NCBI GenBank assembly: GCA_030562195.1
Contig: CM060200.1
Location: 24,653,023 to 24,717,022, forward strand
Direction of reading: 5' to 3'
Origin: Nipponacmea schrenckii
Lineage: Eukaryota > Mollusca > Gastropoda > Lottiidae
Length of the DNA stretch: 64,000 bases
Shown here in pieces: positions 12,346 to 25,116 of this stretch (position 1 is the stretch's first letter; every line of letters begins with the position of its first letter). The position numbers were made by a program, and so were the translations under genes. The notes under the pieces were generated by a model. It did not search any database. It saw only the letters and a program-made list of their open reading frames with translations, and was not told the origin of the DNA.

Positions 12346-12833
12346 AAATAATAAGGTAATTTTCCACGAAATTGAATCTCGTGCCCGCATCATGCAAACA
12401 GTTCCTTTGACAGCTCCCGACAGGTAATTTTGATTTTGTAATATTTTCGGGGAAAATCATACAAAAAGAAAAAAAATTCTAAGGGACCTAATACTTTCAT
12501 TGCAATAGTCCCCTTTCTTGTACCACAGAATGCAGTTATTTGATTAGAGTGAATACAGTTAATAAGACCACTTTTGTTCACCAACTTTCCGTCGAGAATT
12601 CTGATATGTTGTATTCGTTAGCATGCAATCAAATGAATTCACTGCATTTTCAAACTTTCAAAACAGAGGTGGATATTATTGAAAAGTTATAGATGGTTGA
12701 ATTGCGAGATTTAACATGGAAACGGGTGACAACTAAAGAAGGTTTTTTTAAAATCATATTTATTATCTTTTTGTTAAGATTGTAAAACAATATTTGTAAT
12801 TGGTATTTCAACAAAAATATCGTCTTATTCTTT
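12346..12833. other. Intergenic spacer and 3' UTR of the PC-esterase gene
   Basis: AT-rich sequence. On the minus strand an AATAAA (12764-12759) sits about 70 bp past the PC-esterase stop and is the likely polyadenylation signal. Nothing else was recognised. Confidence 0.5.
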
Positions 12834-14440
12834 TTACCATTTCTCCTTTGATCTCAGATCCCGAATATATTCAATTAATATTTGAGATTTTACTAAATTG
12901 ACTCCCAAACCATAATGTGCTCCATCAAAACTGTTCACGCCATTGGTTAAATTAAACGACTGTAGGATAGGAACGTTACTTTGTTTTAAATAGCGTTCAA
13001 TTTGATGATTGTATTTTAATACACTGTTAATACTCTGAGCCGGAATACGAGGTGTTTTTAGTAACCCAGGCGCATGTGCGGAATGCCACAAATATCTAGG
13101 CCACGCTTTACTGTCTTTATGACGTAATAATGGATGTAAAAATTGATTGGTTGTTGCACTAATATTGTAATCATTGTGTATTCCGATTCCGAATACGAAC
13201 AAAGATTGCGGTATTCTAATGAGGTCCTGTAATTTAGTTGAAACATACTTCATGTGCTCTACTTTAGGAAGTTCTGAAAAATGCACGTGCACTGTTTTGT
13301 TACACAAAGATGCATTGAAATTAACCCAAGCGCGACAACCTGGGTCACTGAACACATACAGTCCGACACATCTTGTATGAGTCACTGAAATAATAAAGAA
13401 AAATAGCAACTTTAAACAATGCAATGATTGAAAGACCTGTATTATGTTGTTGAGAGATTGAACGCGACGTTATGAGGAACTATTTTAAGTTTTATAACAG
13501 CTACAGGTAGAATGAAGGGGTGCTTTTAGGAATTCTTATTAAAATACTTTCATACTGTTTTATAAATTTACCTAAATTTAGCCACTTAAGTAAGGATCTG
13601 ATTTGAGCCAAAACAAATACTAGTACCTGGACATGCATCGTATAGATGTATATAACTAGGCAACATCTGAATATAAGCTAAATATATATATATATATATA
13701 CATTATATATATACATATATATATATACGGTGTATATACTTACATTGTGGTATAGGCTTGTCAGTTAAAGCTCCGTCATACATGTCCCCCTTCACCAACA
13801 TCAACAAGGCTGTGTATAAATGTCGGATGAACGAATCACCAACGAAATATATAGTCATACCATTTAATATATTACACATATCTTTTGGAGTTCTTTCTCG
13901 AGGATGACAGTCAGGGTGTTGTGGCGTCCAATTCGCATGCTCAGCATTAATTTGCTGCCTCATGTCTAAACATCCTGGGCATTTACACTGTTCGATAGAT
14001 TTACTTGTACATACGTTGTTATAACAACAAGGTTTTCTACCTTTTGGGTCACAAAGTGCACGAAACCATAGTAAAGGTCTTTGATTTCCATCCAACCAAT
14101 CAAATGTTACGTTTCCACAATGACCATCCAATCGTTGTAATGTTCCGGGGAGATAAAAGTCACCTCTAGATTTCTCCAAGAAAACATCCATTTCCAATTT
14201 CATGAATGCACTCACTTCTTGTTCAACCCATTTTCCACGAGTCATAAACTTTAAAACATCGGGGCATTGATATTTCGACCGACGTAACGTCCGTTTCCAG
14301 TCGACCATATTGGTTTGTAAGATAGGGTGAGAGAATGTTATTAGTAGAATCCATGCAGTGACCAAACTTGACACGGCAAAAAATGCAAGAAACGTTTTAA
14401 ATATTGTACGAAACCTCATCGTTTCACAGGAAGCTTTCAT
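12834..14440 (-). CDS. PC-esterase/TBL-like membrane-bound O-acyltransferase or esterase
   Basis: Two coding exons, 14440-13744 and 13384-12834, join as T|TG (donor GTAAGT, acceptor TATTATTTCAG) to give 415 residues. Residues 12-36 form one hydrophobic segment after a basic N-terminus, a signal anchor fitting a Golgi type II protein. The lumenal part has a cysteine cluster (CCYNNVC, CKCPGC) and then FVGDSFIRH with the GDS nucleophile block at 201-203. Near the C-terminus, FDGAHYG supplies the D386-x-x-H389 pair. GDS plus DxxH is the catalytic signature of the PC-esterase superfamily (plant TBL/PMR5 polysaccharide O-acetyltransferases; animal CASD1 and NXPE relatives). NDYNISATTNQF and WHSAHAPG lie between them. 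Substrate is unknown. The start was taken as the first ATG; a second in-frame ATG at codon 8 is possible. The intron is 359 bp and contains a TA repeat next to the donor. Confidence 0.8.
13681..13728. repeat. (TA)n microsatellite in the PC-esterase intron
   Basis: Nearly pure TA/TATA run interrupted by CA and CG steps. It lies about 15 bp inside the intron from the 5' splice site and could pair with itself in the pre-mRNA. Confidence 0.9.
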
Positions 14441-14445
14441 TTAAA

Positions 14446-14453
14446 TGACGTCA
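14446..14453. promoter_or_regulatory. Perfect CRE palindrome next to the PC-esterase start codon
   Basis: TGACGTCA, the full CREB/ATF consensus, lies 5 bp upstream of the ATG, so it is within the 5' UTR or core promoter. An 8-mer match by chance is possible in 64 kb. Confidence 0.25.
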
Positions 14454-16441
14454 ACGAAAACCTACTCTAAAATGAAACAAATGCATGAATTAACTTATGT
14501 CGGCTAGGCCTTATTAATGACTGTGAATTCATTATCTTTTAGTCCGAATAGAGCCAATACAATTGAAGCACTGAGGAAAGAACAAGGATCTCCGCAATTA
14601 TAAGTGACAGAACGGGTTTTAATGGAACATTCGAATCCTTAATATCAAATATACAGCATAGAAAAAAGGCCTACTAGCATATAATGTATATTGGCTGATG
14701 TCGTTAAAACAATTCAGTAGAAGACTGAAACTAAGACTCTAAACATTCCTCTCTTATTTACAAATTGAAATATATTGGTGTGGCTGTAGTAATGACAAAC
14801 CAAGTCACATTTTATGATCTAAAATATACAAATCCGTAAGAAGCTAATTTTTTTATATCAATTTGAATAGTTCATTTAGAATCAACTTACATTCATATTG
14901 ATAATTCAATAATAAATTACATACCTCAAAATTCATCCACTATGACTGAAATCTATATGACATTTGCATAATCACTGTCTCGAGGACGTAGTGACAGCTA
15001 ATATAAACCCGTTAATAGATGAAATACCAATGTAATTAATCAAAATATTATTAATGAACTTCCCCAATTGGCCTAACTGTATTTAATATATCTTCAATAG
15101 GTGTTTGATCGGTAAAGATAACTTCAGCAACGCCTAAGGCCACAATCCTTGTATTTTCCTCAATCCTGGGGTGGTTTTCTGAATTTATTGTTTATTGGGA
15201 TATATGCTACCCCCAGCCCCCACCTTGGACAATAAAAGATGAAAAATGTATACTTCTTCAATTCCCAAAATCCGGATTTCAAAATTAGACTATGTTCAAA
15301 GGGAGGCAATAGAAATATGTCATAGTTTCGGGCGTGTTATTGGAGAGACTATTGTACAGAAGGTCTTATATCGTTTACGACGCATATATGATACGTTAAA
15401 GGGAGTTGTGAAAAGGATCCATGCTAGGGCAATTTATTCACATTGTATTAGTATCATCATTTTCACTTCATGTTTTGTTATTGCTTCGTGTCATGTGTAT
15501 TGTTATAGGATATATTTATTTTTCATTGTGGCTGTTATGACATAAACCAACAATATCGTTGAAAGACAGAATCGCTGTTTTCGAGACTCTTCCAACCAAT
15601 AATTCGTTAGGTTATTTGTTCGAATGATATTGGTAAAGGACAGAAAGCTTTATGGTTGCCTTCATCTACAGAATTTTGTAGTTACCTCCCTTCATTAACT
15701 TTTCTTAGGATTGAACCACGTCAATTTTTGATTCGACGTATCTCACAGAATCCATAGTAGTAAATATGAGAGAAACTCTTCAAATATTGGCCAACTGCGA
15801 CCGAATGATCTGATTCTCTGAGATTCAGGAAGTTGACAATCTTGTCGTTAAGTCGAGCTTAATACCCAATAAGATTATTTGCCGATTTTATTCAGTTATA
15901 AAGGCTTCTCAAAATCTCAAAGTAATTTCATTTGGAAGTGTTCAGTAGTAATGTTGGGGCTAAGTCAGGAGTCAGTTAAGAACAGGGAAAAGGAGATTCT
16001 TTCCAAAGATGTAAAAACCAAAATGGACAGACGCAGAAAAAAACAGAATATCCAAAAGTATGGAAGCCGAAAAGTGAAACACCGTAGCTTATTCGTGTTG
16101 TTCGGAATATACTTCCTTCCTACGACCTTCGCAGTTCCAAGTCGGTACGTTTCTGTGAATTGTTCCACGAACAGAACCTGAAACAATAAGAACTTTGCTG
16201 TGTCAACTAAACAAAGATTATTTAACCAATGAATATTTTCAATAACATTAATAATACAATAAAGAACGAGTATCAAATTTTATATTGAGCAGTGTGTTGT
16301 AAATAGTGTGTTCCTGTTTTTTAAGCAACAACAGTAAAACTAGTTCTCCAGTTGTATTGGTAATTGTTTTTCAATCCTCGGCACAGTCTTTGAATTTGAC
16401 AATTCCATCAAATCAGAGTTGTAGCGAACACACATAGTTCA
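14454..16441. other. Intergenic, no gene seen
   Basis: About 2 kb between the PC-esterase start and the end of the RING gene. Open frames near 15250-15545 and 15880-16180 on the plus strand lack recognisable domains, codon bias or splice context and are probably chance. Confidence 0.45.
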
Positions 16442-18141
16442 TTAACGGGTAAAATGCTTTCGGAAAAAATTAGCGATTTTAGATCCTTTACGTGTTGGTT
16501 GATTTCGAGAATTGGGTTGAACTAGTTGAAAATTTCTAGGGCGAACAGTAGTACCACTGCTTTGTAAGTTGTTGGATCCAAAGTTTCTGATGAGTGCATT
16601 TCGTCTAGCTGGTGGTAGCTGTTGCGAAGGCTCAACTATCGTTCTGGTTGTTGAAACGCCCGTTGTGTCATTGGTAGAGGTTGGATTCCATACCGGTAGT
16701 CGAATATGTTGTAAATCTCGTAATGTACCTATCCAAAAGAAGTTAAAATCCTGATTTAAAGTGTTAAACTCTGCATTCCAGGACTCTTCCTCATCCGTAC
16801 TCTCTGCATCCGAGTCTATATAGAATGAATTAGGCTGGGTAAGATGACCATCGACAATATTAGATGCTAAGGGCAGGATGGGCATTTCATCTGTTTCTCC
16901 ATCGTCGTTTGCCACCTCTAATTTCGGTTTCAGATGTTGCACTGGTTTAGAATGGTTACTCTATAAATAAACAATAAACAAATTAATTGAAAGTTAGCCT
17001 TGACGCCATTCAAAAGCCTAAGGCTCTGAGGATTATGGACCGATTTTGAATTTTTTTCTGATTATCAATCTAGAAACAATACGGAAAATCCTGTGGAAGA
17101 AGATTTTCAATATTTTTTATTTTCAAGATGGCCGCCGATTAAGGCCTAATTTTTATATCTCGAAAACTATTGATCCGATCGTTTTGAAATTTACAGTATA
17201 AATTCATATTGAAAATCGGAGGAGTATGGCGAAAAAAACTTTGTCGAAATCATTAAATCGAAAGCCGCCATCTTGAATTGAAATTTAGCCTTGACGCCAT
17301 TCAAAAGCCTTAGGCTCTGAAGATTATGGACCGATATTTGATTGTTTTGACATTTACAGTAGAGATTCAAATTTAAAATCTTGGGAAAATGGCAAAAATA
17401 ATTTGTCAATATCTTAAAACCGGAAGTCGCCATCTTGAATTAAAATTTAGCTTTGATACCGTTCAAAAGTCTAATATAAGACTGTGAGGATTATTATCTG
17501 GCGTCTTATGCAGTAGTGCATCACTTAATGATTCTCAAGTAACTTAAACTTGCCGATATTATTTACGTATCCAATAAATACAACTCAAATAAATAATTAT
17601 ATTTACATATCTATTCAAGGCAGCATCATAAAATGATTTAAAGGACGAATTGTTCATTTCGATTGTGAATATCATATATTCTTCCATTCTATATTATTAT
17701 ATACGTATACGGACCAATTTAAGTGATGCACTTTCTATCGATTTAAAGGATAGCTTTCCTTTTTTGATCTTGAAGCTACAATATTTAGTGGTGTATTTGA
17801 AGTGAAATCTAAGTATTGATCTATCAATTCTAGTTTATAATTGTAACCCTTACCATAGTGGGCACTCCTCTAATCTGTCGATACACATCTACAATACTGG
17901 CAAGTTGAAAGTTTTTCTGTAAGTGATTAAGGTCAGCTGAATTTAATTCTACACCAATTCTACAAATTGGACATCTTAGAATATTCCTAACACATGGTTT
18001 GGCTTTCAGGAACCCTTCAAGGCATGTGTAACAGAAGGAATGAAGGCATGGTAACATTACAGGATTTGTATACAGTTCCAAACATAGCGTACAAGATAAT
18101 TCTTTCTCCATAGATTTGTGGTTATCTTCGTCGGTCGCCAT
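16442..18141 (-). CDS. Small C3HC4 RING-finger protein, putative E3 ubiquitin ligase
   Basis: Two exons, 18141-17854 (96 codons, donor GTAAGG) and 16960-16442 (acceptor TTTATTTATAG), meet in phase 0 and give about 268 residues. The RING has C17, C20, C32, H34, C37, C40, C57 and C60 with the usual Pro before the last pair (RCPICR), like the RING of TRIM-type ligases. After it comes a short helix (LNHLQKNFQLASIVDVYRQI) where TRIM proteins would continue to a B-box; none is present. The rest is polar and probably disordered, with an acidic patch (DSDAESTDEEES) and a basic tail (KIANFFRKHFTR). An acceptor-like TATTTCAG lies 3 bp upstream of AAAATGGCG, so a non-coding first exon probably exists further right. 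A middle exon inside the 893-bp intron cannot be excluded, but the two phases already fit. The pairing of the two exons is inferred from phase and position. Confidence 0.7.
16990..17500. repeat. Diverged tandem repeats in the RING-gene intron
   Basis: The run CCTTGACGCCATTCAAAAGC followed by AGGCTCTGA and GATTATGGACCGAT occurs at about 16996 and 17287, and a third, weaker copy starts near 17449. Between them a unit of about 162 bp (TTTTGA, ATTTACAGTA, GCCATCTTGAATT) is repeated near 17190-17285 and 17350-17445. Confidence 0.75.
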
Positions 18142-18147
18142 TTTCTG

Positions 18148-20158
18148 AAATATAAATCAAATATTGCTTGAAGGATGAAAGTTTCCTGCCATAGTAGCCT
18201 TTTGTGAGTACTGAAAAATATCCACACAAATAACAGGTCTATATCTCCAGCAAAGGTATATAGAATTAATTTTCATCTGTAAAAACAACTTTTGAATTAC
18301 CATCTTAATAACCCCAACTAACCACCTCGGTACCACATCAAAGTGTCCGATTTGTTTTCGTTGTCCGATTTGTTTCTAGGGGGAACCGGTTTAAAAATTT
18401 CAGGTGTATTATCTGGACACTCTAGCACTCTAGAACAAATCCTAAACTACGGTACTTTATCTTATCAGTATTAGCCTGTAGTGAACTTTAAAGTTGTCTT
18501 CATTAGCCAGATGATACAGTGAAGTACCATTCCGATTCCAATTCAGGTAAAACCGTGTCATTTTAGAATAAGATCAAGCCAATGAATCAGTCTAAATGAA
18601 ATGTTAAGATGAAATATGCTAGTTAACTTTGATACTGGGAACATACTCTCGAAAACTGAACAAATATTTAGGTCTCCAGTCAACTGATTGGTCAATGTAC
18701 TTTAAATTTGGTTTTATCATCGAATATTATTGCTGTACTTCTTCTTATTCTAGATTCCCATGTATCAAACTACTAACTAACCTGTGAACTTTATTTAGCT
18801 GAAAAAAACCCTCTTAAATGAATGTGATTAAGGTTATGGTGGTAAATGACTAGTTAACGTCCTTGCCAGCTAATGCTGATATCAAAGACTAGATGTGATA
18901 AATCAAAACGAAGGTATTTATAACCCAATAACAAGTAATCAATGCAGTCAACCACGAGTAATCAAGACTGTCTAATGAATGTTTTTCAAATAAGGTAGAA
19001 ATATAACACCACATCGATCCAAACAGGACATAAAAACATCAATAATATATTGTTTACGGTGGATAAAACAAAACATTATTGAAACAGAATATAATGATGT
19101 CATATGACATTACTCACTTTTGCAACTTATTACTTAATGTTTGTCACAAGTTACACGTGCCAATGGCAGAGAAGAAATTTTAATGAGTACACATGTTAAT
19201 TAATGAGAATTAATAGAATCACAGATATTTCAAAATAAACTAACAATATTAGATGCCCTGGTATCTGCTTTTCGGATGGTCTTACTTCTATTTCTACATT
19301 CTTTATGACTACTGATCCTATATCTGAGCCTCAATAACCCACGGTTTTTGGTAGTGCCTGTATTATCCGATTTCCGATAGTTTGGTGATGTGTAAACGTC
19401 AAATCTTAAACTAAATGGGTGAGATTTATAACTACTTTTATTCTACTCTATAACAGAGTTCTCGTGACGTCATATAATTTGAAAGCTATTGTATTGATGA
19501 AAGACGAATATTACCTTCAGTCTATAAATATATCTAAACACTCGTTTACTATTTATATTCAAGAAGGATAGTGGAAAAAACATGAAATTTAATAGACTAA
19601 AATCCCAAGTGACGAAAAAAAAAAACATACAAAATACAAGACAATAAAGGGTGGAGGCAAACCAATGTGTCTTTCAATCCAATAACATTTCTATTTAAGC
19701 ACAATATTAACAATTTTCATATTGGTGGTTTTCCAATTTCATTGACGTAAATGGCTTTTAGTTCACAATAGATGACAGAAACGTAAATCTAGTCACAAAT
19801 ATTGACAGTATGTACATGTAATGATCTCGTGTCAGGTCTGTGGTTGTAAACGGTATTGTTCTCCAGTTAATTGTTTAAATACAGTCAACATGCTGACCAT
19901 AGTAACACTGTTTAACTTTCAATACACTTCAGTCAACATGGTGATCTTATGAAATAATGTTGTCCTTTTCACAGCTGAAGGAGTTTCAAAAAGGGCACTT
20001 TCCTAAGTTGCACTAATTTCACATTACCTTAAGATAGTCGGAAAAACTTCAATCATATCGTATTTTTGCTTTTTGATAGTTTTGAAAAGTAAAATAATTT
20101 GAATTGCTGTGAATTGTTATGTAATGACAATTGTTTGGATTTAGAAGTTCTTTTTCCA
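18148..20158. other. Intergenic, no gene seen
   Basis: About 2 kb upstream of the RING gene. It should contain its promoter and a non-coding exon, but none could be placed. No repeats stood out. Confidence 0.4.
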
Positions 20159-20160
20159 AC

Positions 20161-20290
20161 TGATGTGCACAGCCTGTAACACATAGGGCCTCGGATAATC
20201 GTCCCATCCTAACAACTAGACGCCATTTTTCGAGTCAATGTCCCTTAGACCTACTTCACTCTAAAGGGAAAACCTGGTTGGAAAATCCGA
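20161..20290 (-). mobile_element. SINE-like fragment
   Basis: On the minus strand it shows CCGAGGCCCTATGTGTTACAGG and GTGCACATC, the middle block of the dispersed family, preceded by a degraded GGTTTTCCC core. Tail and head are not recognisable. Confidence 0.5.
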
Positions 20291-20758
20291 AACTGTATCT
20301 CCACTTTACCGGGATTGAACATAAAGAGGAAGAACCTTCGAAAGTTCATGACTGTCCTCCATGCGTTGCTTGAATATGAAATAATAATATTGGACAATAA
20401 AATCTATTGAAAAGGATTGACGTCACTTCATTTGAAAGGATTAAAAACACAATAATGTTTTGTACAGACGATATCGCCTTTATGTACAAGTAAATATGTC
20501 CGTGATTTCAATAATATCCGAAACTTCCTAAATGATAAGCATAACGTGAACATAGCTCGACCTTGAACTCTGTAAAACTCTTCACGGGGATTATACTGTT
20601 CACGATAAGACTGTTACATTGTGTGCCCTTTTGACAGCAACAGACGATTACAAAGGGTTCAGGGAAGAACTCGTGCACAGACAATGCCGATATCTCGGTG
20701 GGCCAGCTTCTTTTCTGATGGTCCAATATTTCAACAGTGATGAGCACTATCTTAACCA

Positions 20759-20955
20759 TTTGTAATTCTATATCGCTCTACAATTGATGTTTTGAGCTCT
20801 TTGTGAATAGTGGTATTGCTATTTCACTTTACAAATGATGTTTTAATCACTATTTTTTACACTGGAATTTCTAAACTTTCTAAATTTCTAGCACTTTGTA
20901 AACAGTGGAAATTCTATTCACTTTATAATTGATGTAGTAATCAAGATTTTAAATA
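20759..20955. repeat. Diverged ~60-bp minisatellite, array 1
   Basis: About three units with the theme AGTGGTATT-CTATTTC-CTCTACAATTGATGT-TTGAGCACT-TTTT. The same theme forms a second array 520 bp to the right. Confidence 0.65.
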
Positions 20956-21477
20956 AGGATTTTTTATTTATTATATTATGGTACATGAAATAATTATCGT
21001 AGTTTAAGTTTTATTTCACAATGCTGCCCTAGGGGTGGAAACAGTGAAACACAACCCACACATATAAATAAATTAAACCTAAATCGTGTGGAGTCGAGGA
21101 ATAATTATGCAAATAATATGTTATCTAACGTGATAAAGAGTCATAGCACATTCATTCATAAATAAAGATTAGGTTCCCACGCCGAGATTATGAATGAATA
21201 GTCTGTCTTCCACGTAACACCGAATACAGTTTTTAGGAATGGAGGTGGAAAATGTGTAGACTTCCGGTTACCTACACACCATCCTTCTATACAGTAAATG
21301 TCCTATTAAACAACCCAGGTGTGTCAATATAAGACAATATTAAAGTCCCATGGTGTACCATCCTCACAGGAATTAATGACTTGATTATAAGTCGTATATC
21401 GCGGAAGCAAACTCACATTATCACAGAATAGACGAATTAAAACAGAACTAAAAAAATCATGTCTTTTTAGGCTCGAT

Positions 21478-21710
21478 TTTAACAGTGGTATCCCTATCAC
21501 GATCTACAATGCATGTATTGAGCACTAGCTTACCAGTGATATTTCTAAATCGTTCTTCAAGTGATGTATTAAGTATATTTATATCAGTGGTATTTCTATA
21601 TTAATCTATAATTGATATATTAACGACTATTTTAACAGTGGTATTTCTATATTGCTCTACAATTATTGATTTACTGAGCACTTTTTAACAGTGAGAATTT
21701 TTCGTTATTA
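21478..21710. repeat. Diverged ~60-bp minisatellite, array 2
   Basis: About four units of the same theme as at 20.8 kb. AACAGTGGTATTTCTATATTGCTCTACAATT is the best-kept part (split here as AACAGTGGTATTTCTATATT and GCTCTACAATT). Units are 50-62 bp and clearly aged. Confidence 0.7.
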
Positions 21711-24700
21711 TTTTCATAGACTATTTAATTTAGAGTTTCATAATATTCTTTGGCCTTTGTGGACCTCTACTCGATATTGTCTGTATTCTCTATATTCAGT
21801 ATTATCATTTATCAGTTTATAGAACTACAGTCTCATTCTATCGGGTCAGTTGGTGCAAGTTAATAACGTTGAAAATGCCATTTACATTGATTTATTAAAT
21901 ACACATTTCTAGTAACTGATTATATGACACGGTGGGTTACGTTGCCGAATACGCTGGTTGTGACATAAAACTTACAATAGCATCAGACATCGATCATATA
22001 ATTCTGTGAATCTTAACAAAGGGGGTCTAAAGGGGGCCACAGCAATTCTTTCCTTGTTTAGGGTGTTATAAGAGATGCTCTTCTATAAGCACTGGCCTAG
22101 GTCAAAAGTAGGCTATACATTATTTCCCTGTGTTATTGTTAATTGATAGCATAGTTGAGAAAGACATATTTCTGACTTAACCCTAATCCCGTTCATAGAA
22201 CCGCACTGTAGACGAACTATGTTCAATCAAGGATTAAAAATTATACTGTTATTGACATAAGTATGTAACTGAGGCTAGTCTACATACGACAGGCAAAGAC
22301 AAAGAAACAATAATATCAGTCACTGGACTATAATACTATGATATGATCACAACCTACTTTGCCTAAACCTACCTTATTTGACGAATAAAACGGCATGTCG
22401 AAACCTTCTGTAGGAGTTTTTTTCTGACTATTTGTTCTCAGAAATTATTTCCTTAAGCTGTCACATTATTTGCCACATCATAACAGGCGTTGTCTCAGAC
22501 GAAATACTAATTGGGGCATAGCATATCGCTATAAATACAGGACAATCTTGGTCATAATCTCGTCACGATCAACAGTTTAACGTGAAATTTTAAAATAAAT
22601 ATAGAATTGTGTGAACTAACCTGTGTAGTCGGTCCTCTATTTTAATTTTGTGATTATATCTTAACACCCTGACCTCGACATCGTAATATTTACCGTTACT
22701 ATTTATACTGCGATTACTCGTCGCTAGTTTGTGGTGAAACTAGTTTCACACGGCTTGGGTCATTTAAGTATGAATAAATAAATCAATTTGGATTTCCTTT
22801 TGATTTTAGGTAAAATACATTTCAATCCCAATAGTATAAATTGGGTAAGTTAAACATTGAAAAAATAATTAAAAATACTAGACAAAAGCGTTAAAAGAAT
22901 TATTGTACAACATGATCTTTACCGACTTGAAAATAATTACAAGTTCCGGGAAATTCCCTTTTGATATTGTTTGACGTCAAACGGTTATAAATAGCAGACT
23001 ATGAGTAGATTAACAGGAAAACACCAAAGTTTGGTCTCTTTTTCTCGTTGACCTTGGGTTAAATCTGTACAAAGCCCTTTTTTTAGTAGTATTAACCCAG
23101 GGTCACTTCATGGCGTTATCTTGGCCATGTTATGGGTCAACGAATTGGGGGAATTTTAAAAGATCTGATACGGTGATATTCACATTGATTATATCGGGTT
23201 TACATTGATTAGAAGTGAATATAGTTCGTTATTTTTTATCATTAGTTAAATTTAGTTGATGTAAATCGTGAATATTCGCTCTCTCGTTGGTTTCTATGTT
23301 ATATCCTGTCGAAAAGTGCGCTTTATAATTCATTGAGACCAAAAAATTTATTAAAACTAACCATTAGCTTGTCCAGGTGGCATATACTATAATTGACCTT
23401 TAGATTACTCGTGTTAATTGTCTATTAACAACTAGTAGCATGACAATTGAATCGCGAACAACATAATTACTCTTGCTGACGCAGATAATAATCGTATTAA
23501 ATCCGAAAAAATATTGTTGAAAATCTGAAATTACATTGGATTCATCTTATATACGCACTTATGAAAATATTTATTATTATTTGTGACAATTTCTATCCTG
23601 TTACAACCTGCTTATATTTGTGAAGAACTATTAGCTTTAAAGCACTTTTCAATGTCACTCTGGTTTAGACCACAGGCGTACGGAAGGCTCGATCATATTC
23701 GGGCAAAATTCTCGACATATTCGGGCACTGAAAGTTCCTGAGTCTTCTTGGTGTTTTTTAGAAAAATACCCACTAATATTGCCGGAAACCGATTCCTGCC
23801 CGAATCCCTAGATTCTATTGAAGCAAAATACCCGAATATCGAGATATTTGTGTGGAAGCCTTGTGGGCTGGTGATATTTACCTTGGTTGTTCGGGCACTT
23901 TAGGATGTCTCAGAAGTCAGAATACAACAGATTGAATGTAGATTTCAAAATTTTCGGGGAAGGACCTCCCACACCCCTGCAGCGGGCTCGCGCCTTCAGC
24001 GCTTCTCGTAGTCGGGCTTGGTCCGACGCGGCTCTGTGTTCAATAGAATTCGAGTCCGAGATTCGGGCACAGATCTCTCCCGCACCCCAAGTTTCAAAAC
24101 GCCTATGGTTTTATCGCACATGAGATCCAAATTGCGTCCAATATCAGGTCCCTGATTGTAAGAAATCGTTAATGCGATTCAATGTCTCCAGAATTTGTAA
24201 ATTAAAGATCGAGAAAATTCGTTTAACGTTGTCTTCCATGTGCTACGGATAGAAGCAATGTTATACGACCGTTCAAGAGGGGGTACACGTTGCGAATTTC
24301 ATCGGACGAAGTTTCCGTTAAACATGTGATGTGATCGGTACAAAATAATCCCCAGTAAAAATAATCGGCCAGAAATTCCTCGATTTGTTAATGCCGGCGA
24401 TTCGTACGGTTGTACAATATTGCCGTCGACAAGACCAATCACACAAGCATGTTTTCTTGGGCGATTATAAAATTCTCAGCGATTGGGCGAAAAAAACAAA
24501 GTGAGCTGGTCCTTATCCCTTTGTAATTATTTACGTTAGAGGAACTAATCAACGAAGCGGGTTATATGTACATTTTATTGTCAATATCGAAATCACTTTA
24601 TTGTCAGAATATTATTTTAAAAAACCGAGCTTTAGAATAAACACACATTCTGTTCGGCCAGCGATACGACAATGTCAATATTGTTAGAAAGTCTTAAATA

Positions 24701-25080
24701 AGGTGATGTGACATACAGTTTTTAGTCAAGTTCAGGTCAGTATTAATGGTGACCGACGTATCCCCTAGGTACATTCAGCATAATGTTTCGATAGTTTACA
24801 CTAAGTCTGATATCAGGAGGTAGGATAAGATAATATGCCAATGGCTTGTCAAAGCTGATAATAATGTAAGCAGTAATTAGATGGTAGAATGAATGTCGTA
24901 TCCCTGACAATAGCAAGAACCACGGAGCAATAAACTGCTGTATACGCTATTTAGACGGTGCAAAATAAACAATACAGGTGCGAATAAGGTATTTAGAGAT
25001 TTAATTAACACAAATTTACTTGAAACTAACTGTCTATGGTCATAGCTTATGTAGCATTTATATCTAAGGTTTGTTTATAA
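21711..25080. other. Intergenic, mostly featureless
   Basis: No coding exon was recognised. A locally GC-richer patch at about 23680-24120 and another at 24310-24510 look like remnants of dispersed repeats. The second shares CGATTGGGCGAAAA and GTCGACAA with 48.4-48.56 kb. Confidence 0.4.
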
Positions 25081-25116
25081 GGTAATACTACATAGTCCTT
25101 ATAACACCTCCTTTCG

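Noticed and set aside
15246..15545. 99-codon plus-strand open frame
   Set aside because: Low-complexity hydrophobic end, no domain, no splice or promoter context; length is plausible by chance.
15879..16276. Overlapping ~100-codon open frames on both strands
   Set aside because: Mirror frames over the same bases with no recognisable protein features.
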